Part shown: positions 1 to 10,756 of the stretch, in pieces | Layout: the number at the start of each line of letters is the position of its first letter | Numbering within the stretch: the first letter of the stretch is position 1 | Assembly: GCA_030220185.1 (NCBI GenBank) | Contig: JASPKZ010007796.1 | Span: forward strand, 620,001-684,000 | DNA from: Diploptera punctata | Lineage: Eukaryota; Arthropoda; Insecta; Blattodea; Blaberidae | Length of the DNA: 64,000 nucleotides | Direction of reading: 5' to 3' | Made by a program: the position numbers and the translations under genes | The notes under the pieces: generated by a model | What the model saw: only the letters and a program-made list of their open reading frames with translations | What the model was told of the DNA's origin: nothing | The model's database searches: none

Positions 1-235
1 TGGGGTTTGAACCCAGGACCTTTTGCTTTCTGTGCAAATGATCTACTGACTGAGTTACCTGTGCACTCCAATCTAAACACAAATTTTTCTCTTATATACA
101 CTGTTAATTCCCAAGCACCAAATGCTATGAAATCATTGGTTCAATCATGCAAATGCCGGCTTCTTTATTAAAAAGATCTTTTATTGGGAATTTTACATTA
201 CATTATAAAGCCAGTACGACCTCTTTTGAATATAA
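1..235 (-). repeat. T1 repeat, diverged copy at window edge
   Basis: A diverged tRNA-like head (ggggtttgaacccagg on the plus strand) followed by the T1 body (aaatgccggcttcttta, ttattgggaatttta). Truncated by the window start. Confidence 0.6.
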
Positions 236-436
236 TGTAAGTTTATATTCTTAACTGTTTTTTGCAACATATAAAATGCCTAAAATATAAAACAGATACA
301 AAGTTTCATTTGTAGATTTTCAGGTTCAATTTTTAAATTATTCATTGTATAAGTATAAAAAATACAAATATTTTACAAAATCACTTTGATAAAAAATGTT
401 ATGGTTATGATATAGAAAAAATGAAAAGAAATAAAG

Positions 437-679
437 TTAGGCCTTGTGAGACATGTCACCATCTCCTGCTGTACCTGGTTTCAATCCCCTTATTGTCAAA
501 TCATAAACGACTTCTTCTATTTTCTTCACATCGTATTTCAAAGCATCAAATCTTTTCCGAAGAGAATCATTCTTGAGATTCAGCAAACGAAAACCTGCAT
601 TTAGTTCAGCGATGAACCGAGAAATGTGAATAGGTCGCGAATAATCACCACAAGTTACGCTGTTAACAGCAAATCTTGA
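437..679 (-). CDS. TSN: Translin exon 5 (stop codon)
   Basis: Starts after ttgttgcag in phase 0 with SRFAVNSVTCGDYSRP, contains GFRLLNLKNDSLRKRFD and ends GDGDMSHKA before TAA at 437-439. Only the last dozen residues diverge from the vertebrate protein, as is usual for this family. Confidence 0.95.
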   Translation of the reverse strand, partial: SRFAVNSVTCGDYSRPIHISRFIAELNAGFRLLNLKNDSLRKRFDALKYDVKKIEEVVYDLTIRGLKPGTAGDGDMSHKA

Positions 680-3600
680 CTGCAACAATTAAAAGCAAAA
701 GAAACATTACAATAATTTATAAAAAGTGTTGTCTGTATTATTCTTACCTCATATTATTGTTTCTGTTAGACATGTTTCGAAGTTTCAAAACAATTGGAAT
801 GCATTGACAATGTTGCACAAAAGCGACGAAACCTGATCTGCATAAAAATCAAGAAATATGAGGTGAGGCAAAATAACCAACTCATTAATAATTTATGGTA
901 AAATTAAATGTTTCTTACCTCTCCTCATATAAATCTTCTAAGTAGATCGTGATTTCGAGACCATAACGGTCTCATCTTCAGTACTTTTTTGGCGTCATGT
1001 CATGTCGATCGGAAGAAACTGTACTCTGAAAAGAGTTTCTTCCGATCAACATAATATCAGTCGCCAAAAAAGTACTGAAGATGAGACCGTTATGGTCTCG
1101 AAATCGGGATCTACTTAGAAGATTTATATATATATATATTTTTTTAAGGGAAAAAACCCAATGGGTACAACTTTGACACTACACACACCCAGTCCCAAGG
1201 TTGAGATTTTAAAAATTCCTTACCCCGCTGGGAATCGAACCCGGGTCGCCAGAGTGGAAGGTAGGGACTCTACTGACTACGCCACAGCAACAGATTAAGA
1301 TTTATATGAGGAGAGGTAAGAAACATTTAATTTTACCATAAATTAAATCTCATAGTGATTAATTCCTGTAAAAGTTATATCATTAATAATTTATATGTTT
1401 CAAAGCTTGTTAGCCTCATCTTCAGTAGTTACAGACCAGTTTTTCTCAAGTTGTCGGCCCTGTATCTCGACTTCAGCTCCCTCTTTTTGTGGTCCAAAGA
1501 ACTTGCTAATCAGGCTAATTATGAAATTCCCGGAGAAAGGTGCCTGATTAGCAAGTTCTTTGGACCACAAAAAAGGGAACAGAAGTCGAGATCCAGGGCC
1601 GACAACTTGCCTCATAATGTTAATGTATTTTCTTTACAATAATTGAATTTAATTTGGCTTCAAATGTCCTATTTTTCTCTCATACAACCAAAAAGTAAGG
1701 TTATAACTAACTATATTATTTTTGGTCTGGACATCTTACCTCAATATTAATGTTGATTTGTTCTTGAACATGTTTCAAAACAATTCTGTTTTTTCTTCAG
1801 CTTTCCCAGACTGGTTTTATTTATGTTGCATTATGTTGCACCACCTGGATGTCGATGTCAGCTCCATCCTGTGGTTGGCCAAAGAACCTCCAAACAAGGT
1901 CACCCTCCATCGGAATATCAAAATTTTGATATTACCTTCGACCAGTCCGGCATGGGTAACCCTATCGGCAGCAATGCTACCGCCGGCATAGCTTTTTTTG
2001 TTTTTCTGGTCAAATTTCTATTCCATAAAATACCATTCAGGGATCTAATCGCCTTCGTTGCACAATTTACTCTGTTAATAATATATTTTTCACAAGTACC
2101 AGATTTATCTATTATAGATCCAAGATATTTAAATTCTTCAACACGTTTAAATATCATATTGTTTATATTTGAAGAGAAAAATTTTCGCCTAGACCAGGAC
2201 TCGAACCCGGGACCCTTGGCTTTCCGGGCCAAGTGCTCTACCAACTGAGCTATCGAGGCGAGTTACGATCTAGACGCAAATTTTTCTCTTATGTATGTTG
2301 TAATTCCCTTGCGCCAAATGCTTGAAACCATAGCTTCTATCTTTGCAAATGGCGGCTTCTTAGTTAAGAAGACATTTATTGGGAATTTAACACTACTTTA
2401 TAGCCAGTAGGGCTTCTATTGACGATTTTATTATTAATTTAACACTTCTCATAGAAGGATAAATTATATTTGAAGAGAAATATTTTTGCCTAGACCGGGA
2501 CTCGAACCCGGGACCCTTGGCTTTCCGGGCCAAGTGCTCTACCAACTGAGCTACTGAGGCGAGTTACGATCTAGATGCAAATTTTTCTCTTATGTATGTT
2601 GTAATTCCCTTGCGCCAAATGCTTGAAACCATAGCTTCTATCTTTGCAAATGGCGGCTTCTTAGTTAAGAAGACATTTATTGGGAATTTAACACTACTTT
2701 ATAGCCTAGGCGAAAATTTTTATCTTCAAATATAATTTATCCTTCTATGAGAAGTGTTAAATTAATAATAAAATCATCATATTGTTTATTTGTAGGTCTT
2801 CTGAATTTTCCTCCGATTACCATATATTCTGTTTTAATATAATTTATCTTCAGTCCACCTACCTCAAATGCATCGACCAACTTTCTAATAATATGGGTTG
2901 CAAAGGATAGTGAAGTGCATTCCATAACCTCTCCTATCCAAATCTCAACCTCAACCTGCTCGTGGTGCAACCTGCTTTTACAAATGAGGCTATGAGGACC
3001 GAGTAATGGCGGTATAACCACATCATCAGAAATAGAGGAAATGCTATTTCAACACTTACGCTGACATGCCACGGCATAGAAATGGTCCACAAACGGTGCT
3101 TGTGAGAATGGTCGGTGGATTCAAATATATAGATCCTCCTGGCAAGGTCTGATGGATCCATTAACCAATGGTATGTGTGGCCCTCCAGTCATACTGGGGG
3201 TTTATGTGAGTGGGTGATGTAACCATTACAAATAAAAAATTGGTACCCTCTTAAAAAAGGTTACATTTATGCTGAACAATGGCAAATCCTTCAGACAAAT
3301 TTTCCGGAGGTAAAACAGTCCCCTTTTCAGATCTCCGGGTGGGGACATCTGCAGGACGTCATATACAGAACATCTTTAAAATTCTCCAATGGAACCTGTG
3401 AAGTATTACCTGTTGGATCCACCATAGAGAAATATTGGAGAGCAAGAACGCTAATGGCTTCGGTGCCAAGGCCCAGCATTTGAAAACAACAACAACTTTC
3501 TAATAATATATTCTATATCTTCTTTATCTTGTCCTATTATAATCTGGTCATCAGCGAATAATAAAGAACAATGGTAGTGTAAAAACTGACAATATTGTAA

Positions 3601-6600
3601 TAATTTCTCCAAAATCAGTCTAAAAACAAGACAAAATATGGTGTGAGATGTTATTTTTATTAATAAATACTTCGGGGAAAATATTTTACTTGTGGTATAA
3701 TAAATGCCGGAAATAATGAATTAGCTACCGAGATCAAGATGCCGATAATACAACAATCTGTAATTTGTTAGTTCATTATTCCAATCGCTTGAGGTCTCCG
3801 TAGTCTAGGCATCACTGATTCACATTATTGTCGGCAATCTATCTTAGAAGGTTATCGCTGAACTAGACAGTGCTGAATTTGATAATAGTACCACAGAAAA
3901 CGTACTAGATGTCAGCAGGCTAGTTCTATATTAGAACTGCTTGTGACATAAATGCAAGAATTGGCTACTTTCATCTCTTATCTTAATCTATGACAGTAAA
4001 TTGAGAAAAATTACCATTTCAGAGGAAAGCTGAAGAAGTCCCATAAGATAGTCTTCTAAGTCCAAGTGGAAGCCATCCTCTCTTTTAACTTTTACTGTAA
4101 AATAAACACAGCTATTATAAAATATAACAGGAAGTAACATTAAGAGATTTATATTTGAAGAAAAAATTTTTCATCTAGACCGAGACTCAAACCCGGGACC
4201 TTTGGCTTTCCGGGCCAAATGCTCTAACTGAGCTACCGAGGTGAGTTGCGATCTAGATGCAAATTCTTCTCTTTATACGTTGTAATTCCCTCGTGCCAAC
4301 AAATTATTTGAAACCGTTGCTTCTATCTTTGCATATGGCGGCCTCTTAGTTAAGAAGTAGTGTTAAATTCCCAATTAATGTCTTCTTAACTAAGAGGCCG
4401 CCATATGCAAAGATAGAAGCATTAGTTTCAAAGAATTTGGCATGAGGGAATTACAACGTATAAAGAGAAGAATTTGCATCTAGATCGCAACTCGCCTCGA
4501 TAGCTCAGTTGGTAGAGCATTTGGCCTGGAAAGCCAAAGGTCCCGAGTTCGAGTCTCGGTCTAGGCGAAAATTTTTCTCTTTAAATATGATTTATCCTTC
4601 AGTGAGAAGTGTTAAATTAATAATAAAAACATTAAGAAATTTGTTTAATAATTAAAACATTTTGTCTGTTCATTCTTAGCTCTTAGAATTGTTTTTGTCG
4701 AACATGTTTCAGAGCTTCTTAGCCCCAGAGTCTGTAATCGCTGACGATGGGGCTAAGAAGCTCTGAAACATGTTCGACAAAAACAACTCTAAGAGGTAAG
4801 AATAAACAGACAAAATGTTTTAATTATTAAACACAGATATATCTTGAATATTGCTGACAATAAAAATTTATATATTATTTGTAATATATTGCAACAAAGA
4901 ATAAAAACATTTATTTAATAGTATTTGTACTGATTAATATTTTATTTAACGATGCTTTTATGAACACAGGTCATTAGTCTCACAATCCAAATCTTGATTT
5001 GAAAGGGCTAACAAATTTTGCTAAGGCCTCTTACTTCAGGCACAAGATTTTTTGGTGTCATAAATATACAACATAAGACCCACATCTTTCCCTCCCTTCC
5101 ATAACTATATGGCTTCTTAACTTATAAACTGCAGAGGGGTAATTTAATACAGGCATCTGGTGCACTATCAAGAAATTATAAATTATACACCATCATCCTA
5201 TTATCCATAAGATTTAAAATTTTACTAGTATTGCAATTCAATGTGAAATGGTGTACACATTTAGCTCTGAAGCCTCATATTCAGGCTTGAGGTTCTTTTA
5301 AAAGTCATAAATCTTACATGTGAGGTTCATGGCTCTACTTCCCTTCAAAGGAAGCTACACCCTTAAAAATCCATTGATCTGGCCCAAGTCTGAACTTGTG
5401 AACCTCAGAACTGAAGTCATGGTAATCACTAGTTTACCAGGACCAATTTTTAACGTTAAATAATATACACTGTAAGTCTTCTTCTCGTAAGCCCTTCTTT
5501 CTCTCAACGAGACTATTTACAGGGGAGAAATTCAACCATATTAATTTGGTTACACTTGTTTTCAGAGAGATATCATTGAGTGGCCCATGATAAGCATTCT
5601 GCCTCATAGTGACATCTAGGAAACAAATGTAGTATTAGGATGGGAAAATTCAGTAAATTTTGCTTAGAGCCCCTTTTTATTTAGGTTTAACCCATTCGCT
5701 TCAGGTTTAAATGTTCAATGCATTTCCCGGATTTAAGTTACTGTAAATTATATTGTCTATTTTTCAGACATTCAAAACAAACAAAAGATAACAGTTCTTG
5801 AGATCATAATAAGTGTGAAGGCCAAAACACATTCCTCTACTATATATAAATGTTAACAAAAGATTACCCTACCAAGGATGTACAAAATACTGCAAAATAT
5901 ATAACAGCAGAGTTAAGTGAGTGTATCTTGTCTTTTGAGTTGAAGGCCATTTAACTACCAGTGAATCCACCTCGTCATTTGAGGATTTTTTACGAGCCTG
6001 AAAATCTTCAGACTTGGGACCCACGGCTTAAAGTCCCTCCCAGAGGACTTGCTCCTTGGATTTTCAATCCTAAAAAAATTCATCGACACCCGCAACCCAC
6101 ACTGTAAGTATGTGATATAAATTCAAACTTACTTCCCAACATCTCAGCAACCATTTCCTTTGTAGCAAGTTGTCCAGTCTCCAGATACACTGTTAGTGCA
6201 ACAAGAAATGCACTGCGCTGTGTTACAAATCTCCAATGGTCATGATAGCGGTAATACTGATCTGTCGGTATCTTCTGGGCCAATTTTGCATAACCTTCTT
6301 TTAGAGTTACAAATAATGTTCGTGCTTGCTCACAACTGGAAGGAACTAATAAGAAAAACATAATAATAATGCCATGGAAATTAATGTAAAGGGTCAAAGA
6401 AATGTGGAGAGATCTAGGATTCTAGGACTAGATGGTAGGACCAAGTAAAAATGGACCCAGAGAAAAATAATCCAAGAGGAGCATCTTTGCTCCTTTTTTA
6501 TTTGGTACAGACTCAACTGAGTCTGGCACTTCTGTACCAACTGAAGAAGAAGTAAAGATGCTTTGAAACATGTCTTACAAGAAACAACGAAATATGAGGA

Positions 6601-9600
6601 GAGATGAATGCAGACCCAACTTATTTATAAATTGAGTTGGATAATTTTTTTTGTCTCACTTCATAAAGTTCCATGTTTTCACAGTACCAGTTTCAAAGAT
6701 ATACATTCAGAAGAACAAACATAGATCCATGAATTTTGAAGTTCCCAGTGAGAAAAAGTTGATCTCCAAGTTCATAAAATCGACACCAAGTGGCAGTTTG
6801 GTAGATGAAGGCAATGTTGGAGTTCATCATCATCATCATCTGCCTTTCAAGTATTAGGCCCAGTGGCCCGTTACAGTCTCCCGCCATCTCTGAAAAGGTC
6901 GACCCACAGATCTTCTGCCTCGAGGAATGTAGTGAAGAATTTGTTTTGGTATTCTGTGACAATCCATGCGCTGAATATGGGCTAGCCAATTGTCTATATT
7001 CTTGGAGGTATTCGGATATAGGTATGATGTTTAACTCTCTGGCTATTGTTGAATTTCTTTGGTGGTGCAGTTCGTCGCAGAAATTTCATCTCCGTGGCTG
7101 TAATATGACGGTCATCCTGGGTTCTGATGGTCCAAGCTTCAATGCCATAACAGATTATGGGTCTAGCGAGAACTTTATAGATTTTCATTCTTGTGTGTGT
7201 CTGCACTTTTGATGGTTTAAAAACTTGGTTGATAATTCTTAAAGCTTTATTATAGTTTTGTATTTTAAAGGATATATCACGTTCCTCATTATAAGTTAGA
7301 TTATATCCTAAGTATTTAAATGAATTTACTTGCTCTAATATTGAATTCTGAATACAAATTTTACTTCTTACTGGGAATTTCCCTTGAAAGGCCATAACTT
7401 TAGATTTTGTTGTTGATATTTCCATGTTAAATTGTTGGGCTATTATATTAAGATGATGAGTGGAATATTGTATTTCATCTTCATTATTGCCGAAAAGAGC
7501 CTGATCATCTGCATATAAGAGTGTGTCTAAAATTGTGTGTCTTGAGAGAGGAATATTACCATGAACTGTCAATCTCCAGTGTCTGATGATAGCATTAATG
7601 TATACATTAAATAGAAGTGGTGATAGAGGGCATCCTTGTCTGACTCCGCAATTTATATGTTTCCAATCTGACAATTCTGTTCCTATTTGTACTGCTATGA
7701 TGTTATTTTTATACAGATTAAAAATTGTTTGGATCAGTTGATTTGGTGTTCCATCATCAGTTAAGATATCTAAAAGTTTTTGTCTGTCAACTCGATCAAA
7801 TGCTTTAATAAAATCTATAAATGCTATATGTAGTTCTTTATTGAATTCTTTGTGCTTTTCGATAAGAAGTTTTAAGGTGAAATAACCATCGGCACAGGAT
7901 CTTCCCTTACGAAAACCATTTTGTTCTTCCCCTAATAAGTTTTCATAGTGTTTTTTGTAATTTAGATGCTAGAATTTTTGTAAAAACTTTATATCCACTG
8001 TTGAGAAGGCTAATGCCTCGGTAATTATTGCAATCTTTGTCAACGTGTATATCCTTACGGTTTTGAATCTTTGGAGACTTGAAAGCAAGTTAATTTCCTA
8101 CCAGTCGGTTGCTAGCCGAAAAGTACTTTCCAGTGGTGGGGCTGCCACCTAAAGCCTCTGGACAGGCAAATGTTGGAGTTTTTCCTGACAATGGATCGAG
8201 GCCTTTGAAATCGGTACTGTGAAAACACAGAGTTTTATGAGGTGAGACGAAAAAAACATTTATTTCCCTTCGTAATTTTGATTAAATTAGAAGAAGCTAT
8301 GTTCTGAGATACCCATAAATAAGAAGATAATAATGATATAACGTTGATAATACTGTATACCAACAATGAAGTTGTTGTACATCCATTTCTATAAACATGT
8401 TTGGTAATTGATTATGAAGGTTGGCCATACCAATTTCACATATATATTCTGCTACATGATGGAAGTAACATTAAGCATTCACACATGCACTTTGATTCTG
8501 TTAAACTTTGAATTCATTGAGTAAGTGAACGTCAAACACTAAAGTTTTTTGGCTCTTCTTTAGAATAATTTACCCTTGATTTTTTTAATTTCTTGTTGTG
8601 AATTATAAGTCGGCTCAACTGAACTTCTACTAGCGCTTGATTTTTCAGTTATATTATTATAAACTATAATTCTTCTTCTGTATTTACTAACATTATTTAA
8701 TATATTTAACTTTTTCAAACAATTTTTATAACATTATTTAGACAATTTTGAAGTATTTATTTAAATATGCAAATCACAATATTATGACACTGTTGGACAA
8801 TATTGTGATGCTAACTGCTATTTTCTCCACAGAGTATATTACTTAAGTCTATGATTTTGCTATCGCTGTTTTGGGTTATCGCTGGTTGGATCAGCATTAG
8901 CGAGTGATAAGTAAGTGTACATCCATTTTTAATAAACGTTTGGTAATTTTAATATTAATATATTTTTTTAACATAGATTTGGGGATTTATTGCAAATATT
9001 GGTCATTTAAATTTCATAGTGACGGATAGTAATCGAGGATGATAATCAATATGTGGTTCGATTGTGGGTTATTGCTGGCTCTATAAACTCTGGCTCATGC
9101 ACACTGTTGTTCTATAGGACTTTGAAAATATTTCACGCTAGTTTAAGTGCAGTTTTTCCTTATAAGTCTTCTTATGTATTTACTAACATTTTTAAATATT
9201 TTGAATTTTTTCAAATAAATTTTATAACTTTATTTTAGAATTTTTAAGTATTTATTCAAATACACATATTGTGATGGTGACTTGCTATTTTCTCCAGACA
9301 GTATATTATATAGTTGGAACCAGTGGGTTATTGATGGTTGCAATTATTACGGAGTGAAAAAATGGGTGTTTCATGGGATCCACCCTAGGTTAGAGTAATT
9401 GAATTAGGTTAAGTGTGAGTTAGTTAGTTAGCTTTTAGGTTCGTGAACATTTTAAATGTCTAATTACATAAAACAAAACAAACATTTTAATAATCGAAAC
9501 AATTATAATAATCGATATGTGGTTTGGTGGTGGGTTATCGCTGGCTCTATTAACTCTGGCACATGCACACTGTTGTTCTATAGGACTTTGAAAATATATC

Positions 9601-10756
9601 AGGTAAATTAGAGTGGAGAATCCCCAGTTTTTTTGGGTGAGGTAGGTTTTATGCCCATCACAATTCTACACTCACATTCTTATGCCACTGATGCACTAAA
9701 CACTTGTAAACACGTTTCGTACTGTTTTAAACATTTTGCAACGATCTTCAAGCTTTCTTTACAATATTTTATATTTATATATTTACATAAAACATGATCG
9801 TGGATACATTACTTACTTGCTACTTTGCCATGCTGTTCCAACGTTGCCAACATTTGAAAATAATTTCAAACCATATTTAGTGTTAGTGTACGTAAAATTA
9901 GTTTATAGTTTATTAAATAGTACGCATGTAAATTGTTTTCTTAGGTTAGGAAATAGGAAGTTGGTTTATGTCCATTTTTTTAAGCATTTGGGAATAAATA
10001 ATATGCATGTAAATTGTTTTATTTAGTTAGGAAATGGCAAGTTAGTTAACGTCCAATTTTTTTTTGCATTTGGAAATTTATTCCCAAAGTTGATAATGCC
10101 GACTGCAGAGCCATCTACCGGAGGGTATATTAATCATTACAGCAAATCCCGCGACTCGCGCATGTGCACTGCGATTCTGTGGAACTTGGAAGATTTCATC
10201 ACCGGCATAAACCAGACTTTTTCCGTTTTTTTTTTCAGAGATTATTTTAATATACGATTGATAATTATATAATTAAGCATTGGGATGTTGTTTCGCTTTT
10301 ACGTTATATTTCAATACTGTGTGTAATTTTTTTACATAAATGGACCGTAAAAATAATTCAGGGATAGTGCCTAGAAAATAACCAAACAAACACCTACAAG
10401 AAGTGTTTCGAGTAGGAAAATAACAGAAATGCCGGATAATTTTGGCCTGCATGAAATTCCTTACTTGGAACCAAACCGGTATGAATTATAATCAATAACT
10501 TACTTTCCTGTATGCCACCTTCATGATGAATACTTTGCAGGGTTGTAAGAATTTCTCGTGCTGTCTGTTCAATATCTTTGACGGAGTTTCGTATATCCTA
10601 GTGTAAATCAACAAAAAACATTAACGTAATTTTAAAATATATGCATATAAATTACGCTTTTACTTATATCCTAACAATACCAACCTCTCGTAATTCTTGT
10701 TCGGAACTGAGATACTCTTGAAAAGTATTAAATATATCACTCATTGGAGCTGTCAT
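437..10756 (-). CDS. TSN: Translin gene, five coding exons (whole span)
   Basis: Translin is a small single-stranded RNA/DNA-binding protein; with its partner TRAX it forms the C3PO endoribonuclease that clears siRNA passenger strands and processes tRNA fragments. Five minus-strand exons join in phase: 10685-10756, 10504-10597, 6133-6345, 4015-4094 and 437-679. They give about 233 residues against about 228 in vertebrates. All internal junctions have GT donors and AG acceptors, and split codons rebuild family-conserved residues (isoleucine at both the exon 2/3 and exon 3/4 joins). Recognisable family blocks in order are EQTAREIL, QYYRYHDHWRF, VYLETGQL, FHLDLEDYL, NSVTCGDYSRPIHIS and FRLLNLKNDSLRKR, ending VEEVVYDLTIRGLKP. 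The fold is all-helical. Introns hold mostly repeats (PLE hairpins, tRNA-like foldbacks, LINE and SINE remnants). No frameshift or stop is seen, so I call it intact. Confidence 0.93.
953..981 (-). ncRNA. Hammerhead-ribozyme-like core
   Basis: Minus strand: CTGAAGA, T, GAGACC...GGTCTC stem II, GAAAT. Mirror of 1075-1103. Confidence 0.6.
1075..1103 (+). ncRNA. Hammerhead-ribozyme-like core
   Basis: CTGAAGA, T, perfect 6-bp stem II GAGACC/GGTCTC, GAAA, then TC/GA stem III and ATC triplet. Confidence 0.62.
1203..1297 (-). repeat. tRNA-derived SINE head in foldback arm
   Basis: The minus strand has an A-box-like TGGCGTAGTCAGTAGAG and a B box GGTTCGATTCC. It sits in an insertion with the short flanking repeat aagatttata, so it is a retroposon and not a working tRNA. 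Confidence 0.6.
1398..1425 (-). ncRNA. Hammerhead-ribozyme-like core overlapping a PLE stop codon
   Basis: Minus strand: CTGAAGA, T, GAGGCT/AGCTTT stem II, GAAAC. The same bases encode TEDEANKL and its TGA stop. Confidence 0.58.
1398..1608. repeat. PLE-derived foldback (arms 1448-1516 and 1541-1608)
   Basis: Complementary arms of about 68 bp (caagttgtcggccctg against cagggccgacaacttg) around a 24-bp loop. The minus-strand frame 1400-1615 encodes a PLE C-terminus ending TEDEANKL. Confidence 0.8.
1926..1990 (-). mobile_element. RTE element, 5' UTR fragment
   Basis: Near-identical to 61014-61078 of the full-length RTE (cgaccagtccggcatgggta). It is joined directly to an unrelated RT fragment at 1995-2165. 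Confidence 0.7.
1995..2165 (-). mobile_element. Non-LTR RT fragment
   Basis: Encodes VEEFKYLGSIIDKSG, TKAIRSLNGILWNRNLT on the minus strand, a thumb/connection segment downstream of a YADD box. Both ends are truncated. Confidence 0.65.
2163..2775 (-). repeat. T1 tRNA-like repeat, tandem dimer
   Basis: Two copies of a roughly 302-bp unit (tRNA-like parts at 2186-2261 and 2488-2563, minus strand), followed by an inverted end at 2706-2775. tRNA-like part: A box TAGCTCAGTTGG, B box GGTTCGAGTCC, strong D, anticodon and T stems. Confidence 0.78.
2776..3620 (-). mobile_element. Non-LTR RT fragment interrupted by SINE-F
   Basis: Two pieces of one minus-strand RT: FADDQIIIGQDKEDIEYIIR (3493-3600) and KLVDAFEVGGLKINYIKTEY (2776-2894). 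They are separated by a 598-bp insertion flanked by a 17-bp duplication. This is the palm YADD-type region. Confidence 0.78.
2895..3492 (+). mobile_element. SINE-F (non-autonomous retroposon), nested
   Basis: A 598-bp insertion with a (CAA)n 3' tail and a perfect 17-bp duplication CAACTTTCTAATAATAT at 2878-2894 and 3493-3509. Its 5' part resembles 43540-43800. There is no ORF of interest. Confidence 0.78.
4015..4094 (-). CDS. TSN: Translin exon 4 (too short for ORF scanning)
   Basis: An 80-base exon: two bases completing Ile, then 26 codons reading KVKREDGFHLDLEDYL and on to LSSEM. The acceptor is ttacag, the donor ATG followed by gtaatt. It matches the family block GFHLDVEDYLSG. Found by looking for the segment missing between exons 3 and 5; the phase fits both neighbours. 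Confidence 0.92.
4151..4628. mobile_element. T1 foldback with terminal tRNA-like sequences
   Basis: About 200-bp arms end in tRNA-like sequences pointing outward (4172-4245 minus, 4493-4567 plus). Loop about 28 bases. Flanked by ACATTAAGAGATTT (4137-4150) and ACATTAAGAAATTT (4629-4642), read as a 14-bp target duplication with one mismatch. Confidence 0.82.
4643..4833. repeat. PLE-type hairpin, arms about 82 bp
   Basis: 4643-4725 is the complement of 4745-4833 (acatgtttcagagcttctta against taagaagctctgaaacatgt), with a loop of about 20 bases. It lies in translin intron 3. Confidence 0.85.
4741..4768 (+). ncRNA. Hammerhead-ribozyme-like core
   Basis: CTGACGA, T, stem II GGGGCT/AGCTCT (with G-U pairs), GAAAC, then ATGTT. 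Confidence 0.55.
5470..6105 (-). mobile_element. SINE-D, copy split or rearranged
   Basis: Tail part at 5470-5700 and head-side part at 5945-6105, separated by unrelated sequence. A still older copy lies at about 5230-5450. Confidence 0.6.
6133..6345 (-). CDS. TSN: Translin exon 3
   Basis: The 213-base exon holds two bases of a split Ile codon, 70 codons, then one base of the next split codon. It covers PSSCEQARTLF, the hallmark QYYRYHDHWRF and VYLETGQLATKEMVAEMLG. The acceptor is ttattag, the donor gtaagt. Confidence 0.94.
6845..8060 (-). mobile_element. Non-LTR retrotransposon family 2, RT to 3' end
   Basis: The minus strand encodes NGFRKGRSCADGYFTLKLL, AFIDFIKAFDRVDR, GVRQGCPLSPLLFNVYIN and LLYADDQALFGNNEDE (catalytic YADD), then RMKIYKVLARPIICYG. 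The frame then breaks near 7060. The longest clean frame is 6994-7674. It ends near a (CAT)n run at 6826-6840. Confidence 0.85.
8065..8225 (+). repeat. SINE-E-like repeat, partial
   Basis: A diverged match to the 5' half of the repeat at 20967 (cagtggtggggctgcca). Confidence 0.5.
9042..9600 (+). repeat. Local direct duplication
   Basis: 9042-9130 and 9511-9600 share ggctctataaactctggct and acactgttgttctataggac; related bits occur at 8370-8940. No coding sequence. Confidence 0.6.
9665..10200 (+). repeat. Repeat Y, copy 1
   Basis: About 535 bp shared with 40035-40585 (ccaaaccatatttagtgtta, ttgataatgccgact, tgcgattctgtggaact). No ORF. It lies in translin-side intergenic or intron 2 sequence. 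Confidence 0.7.
10504..10597 (-). CDS. TSN: Translin exon 2
   Basis: Starts in phase 0 after cactag and reads DIRNSVKDIEQTAREIL and on to HHEGGIQE plus one base. The donor is gtaagt. The block EQTAREILT is the conserved N-terminal helix of translin. Confidence 0.92.
10685..10756 (-). CDS. TSN: Translin exon 1 (start codon)
   Basis: Twenty-four codons starting MTAPMSDIF and ending SSEQELRE. Two in-frame ATGs, at 10756 and 10744; the second gives MSDIF, which matches the vertebrate start (MSVSEIF) better, so the real start may be the second. The donor is GAG followed by gttggt, a weak but valid GT site; intron 1 is only 87 bp (10598-10684). Confidence 0.85.

Larger units (their letters stand above)
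897..1379. repeat. PLE-derived foldback with 15-bp target duplication, SINE in its right arm
   Basis: Arms about 897-1011 and 1040-1124 plus 1300-1345 are inverted copies (taaatgtttcttacctctcc against ggagaggtaagaaacattta). The direct repeat TCATTAATAATTTAT at 882-896 and 1380-1394 flanks the unit. A tRNA-like repeat (about 1125-1300) interrupts the right arm. Confidence 0.8.

Noticed and set aside
6538..6567. Additional hammerhead-like core (CTGAAGA ... GAAAC)
   Set aside because: Core blocks are present but stem II cannot be drawn convincingly, so it was not listed as a feature.
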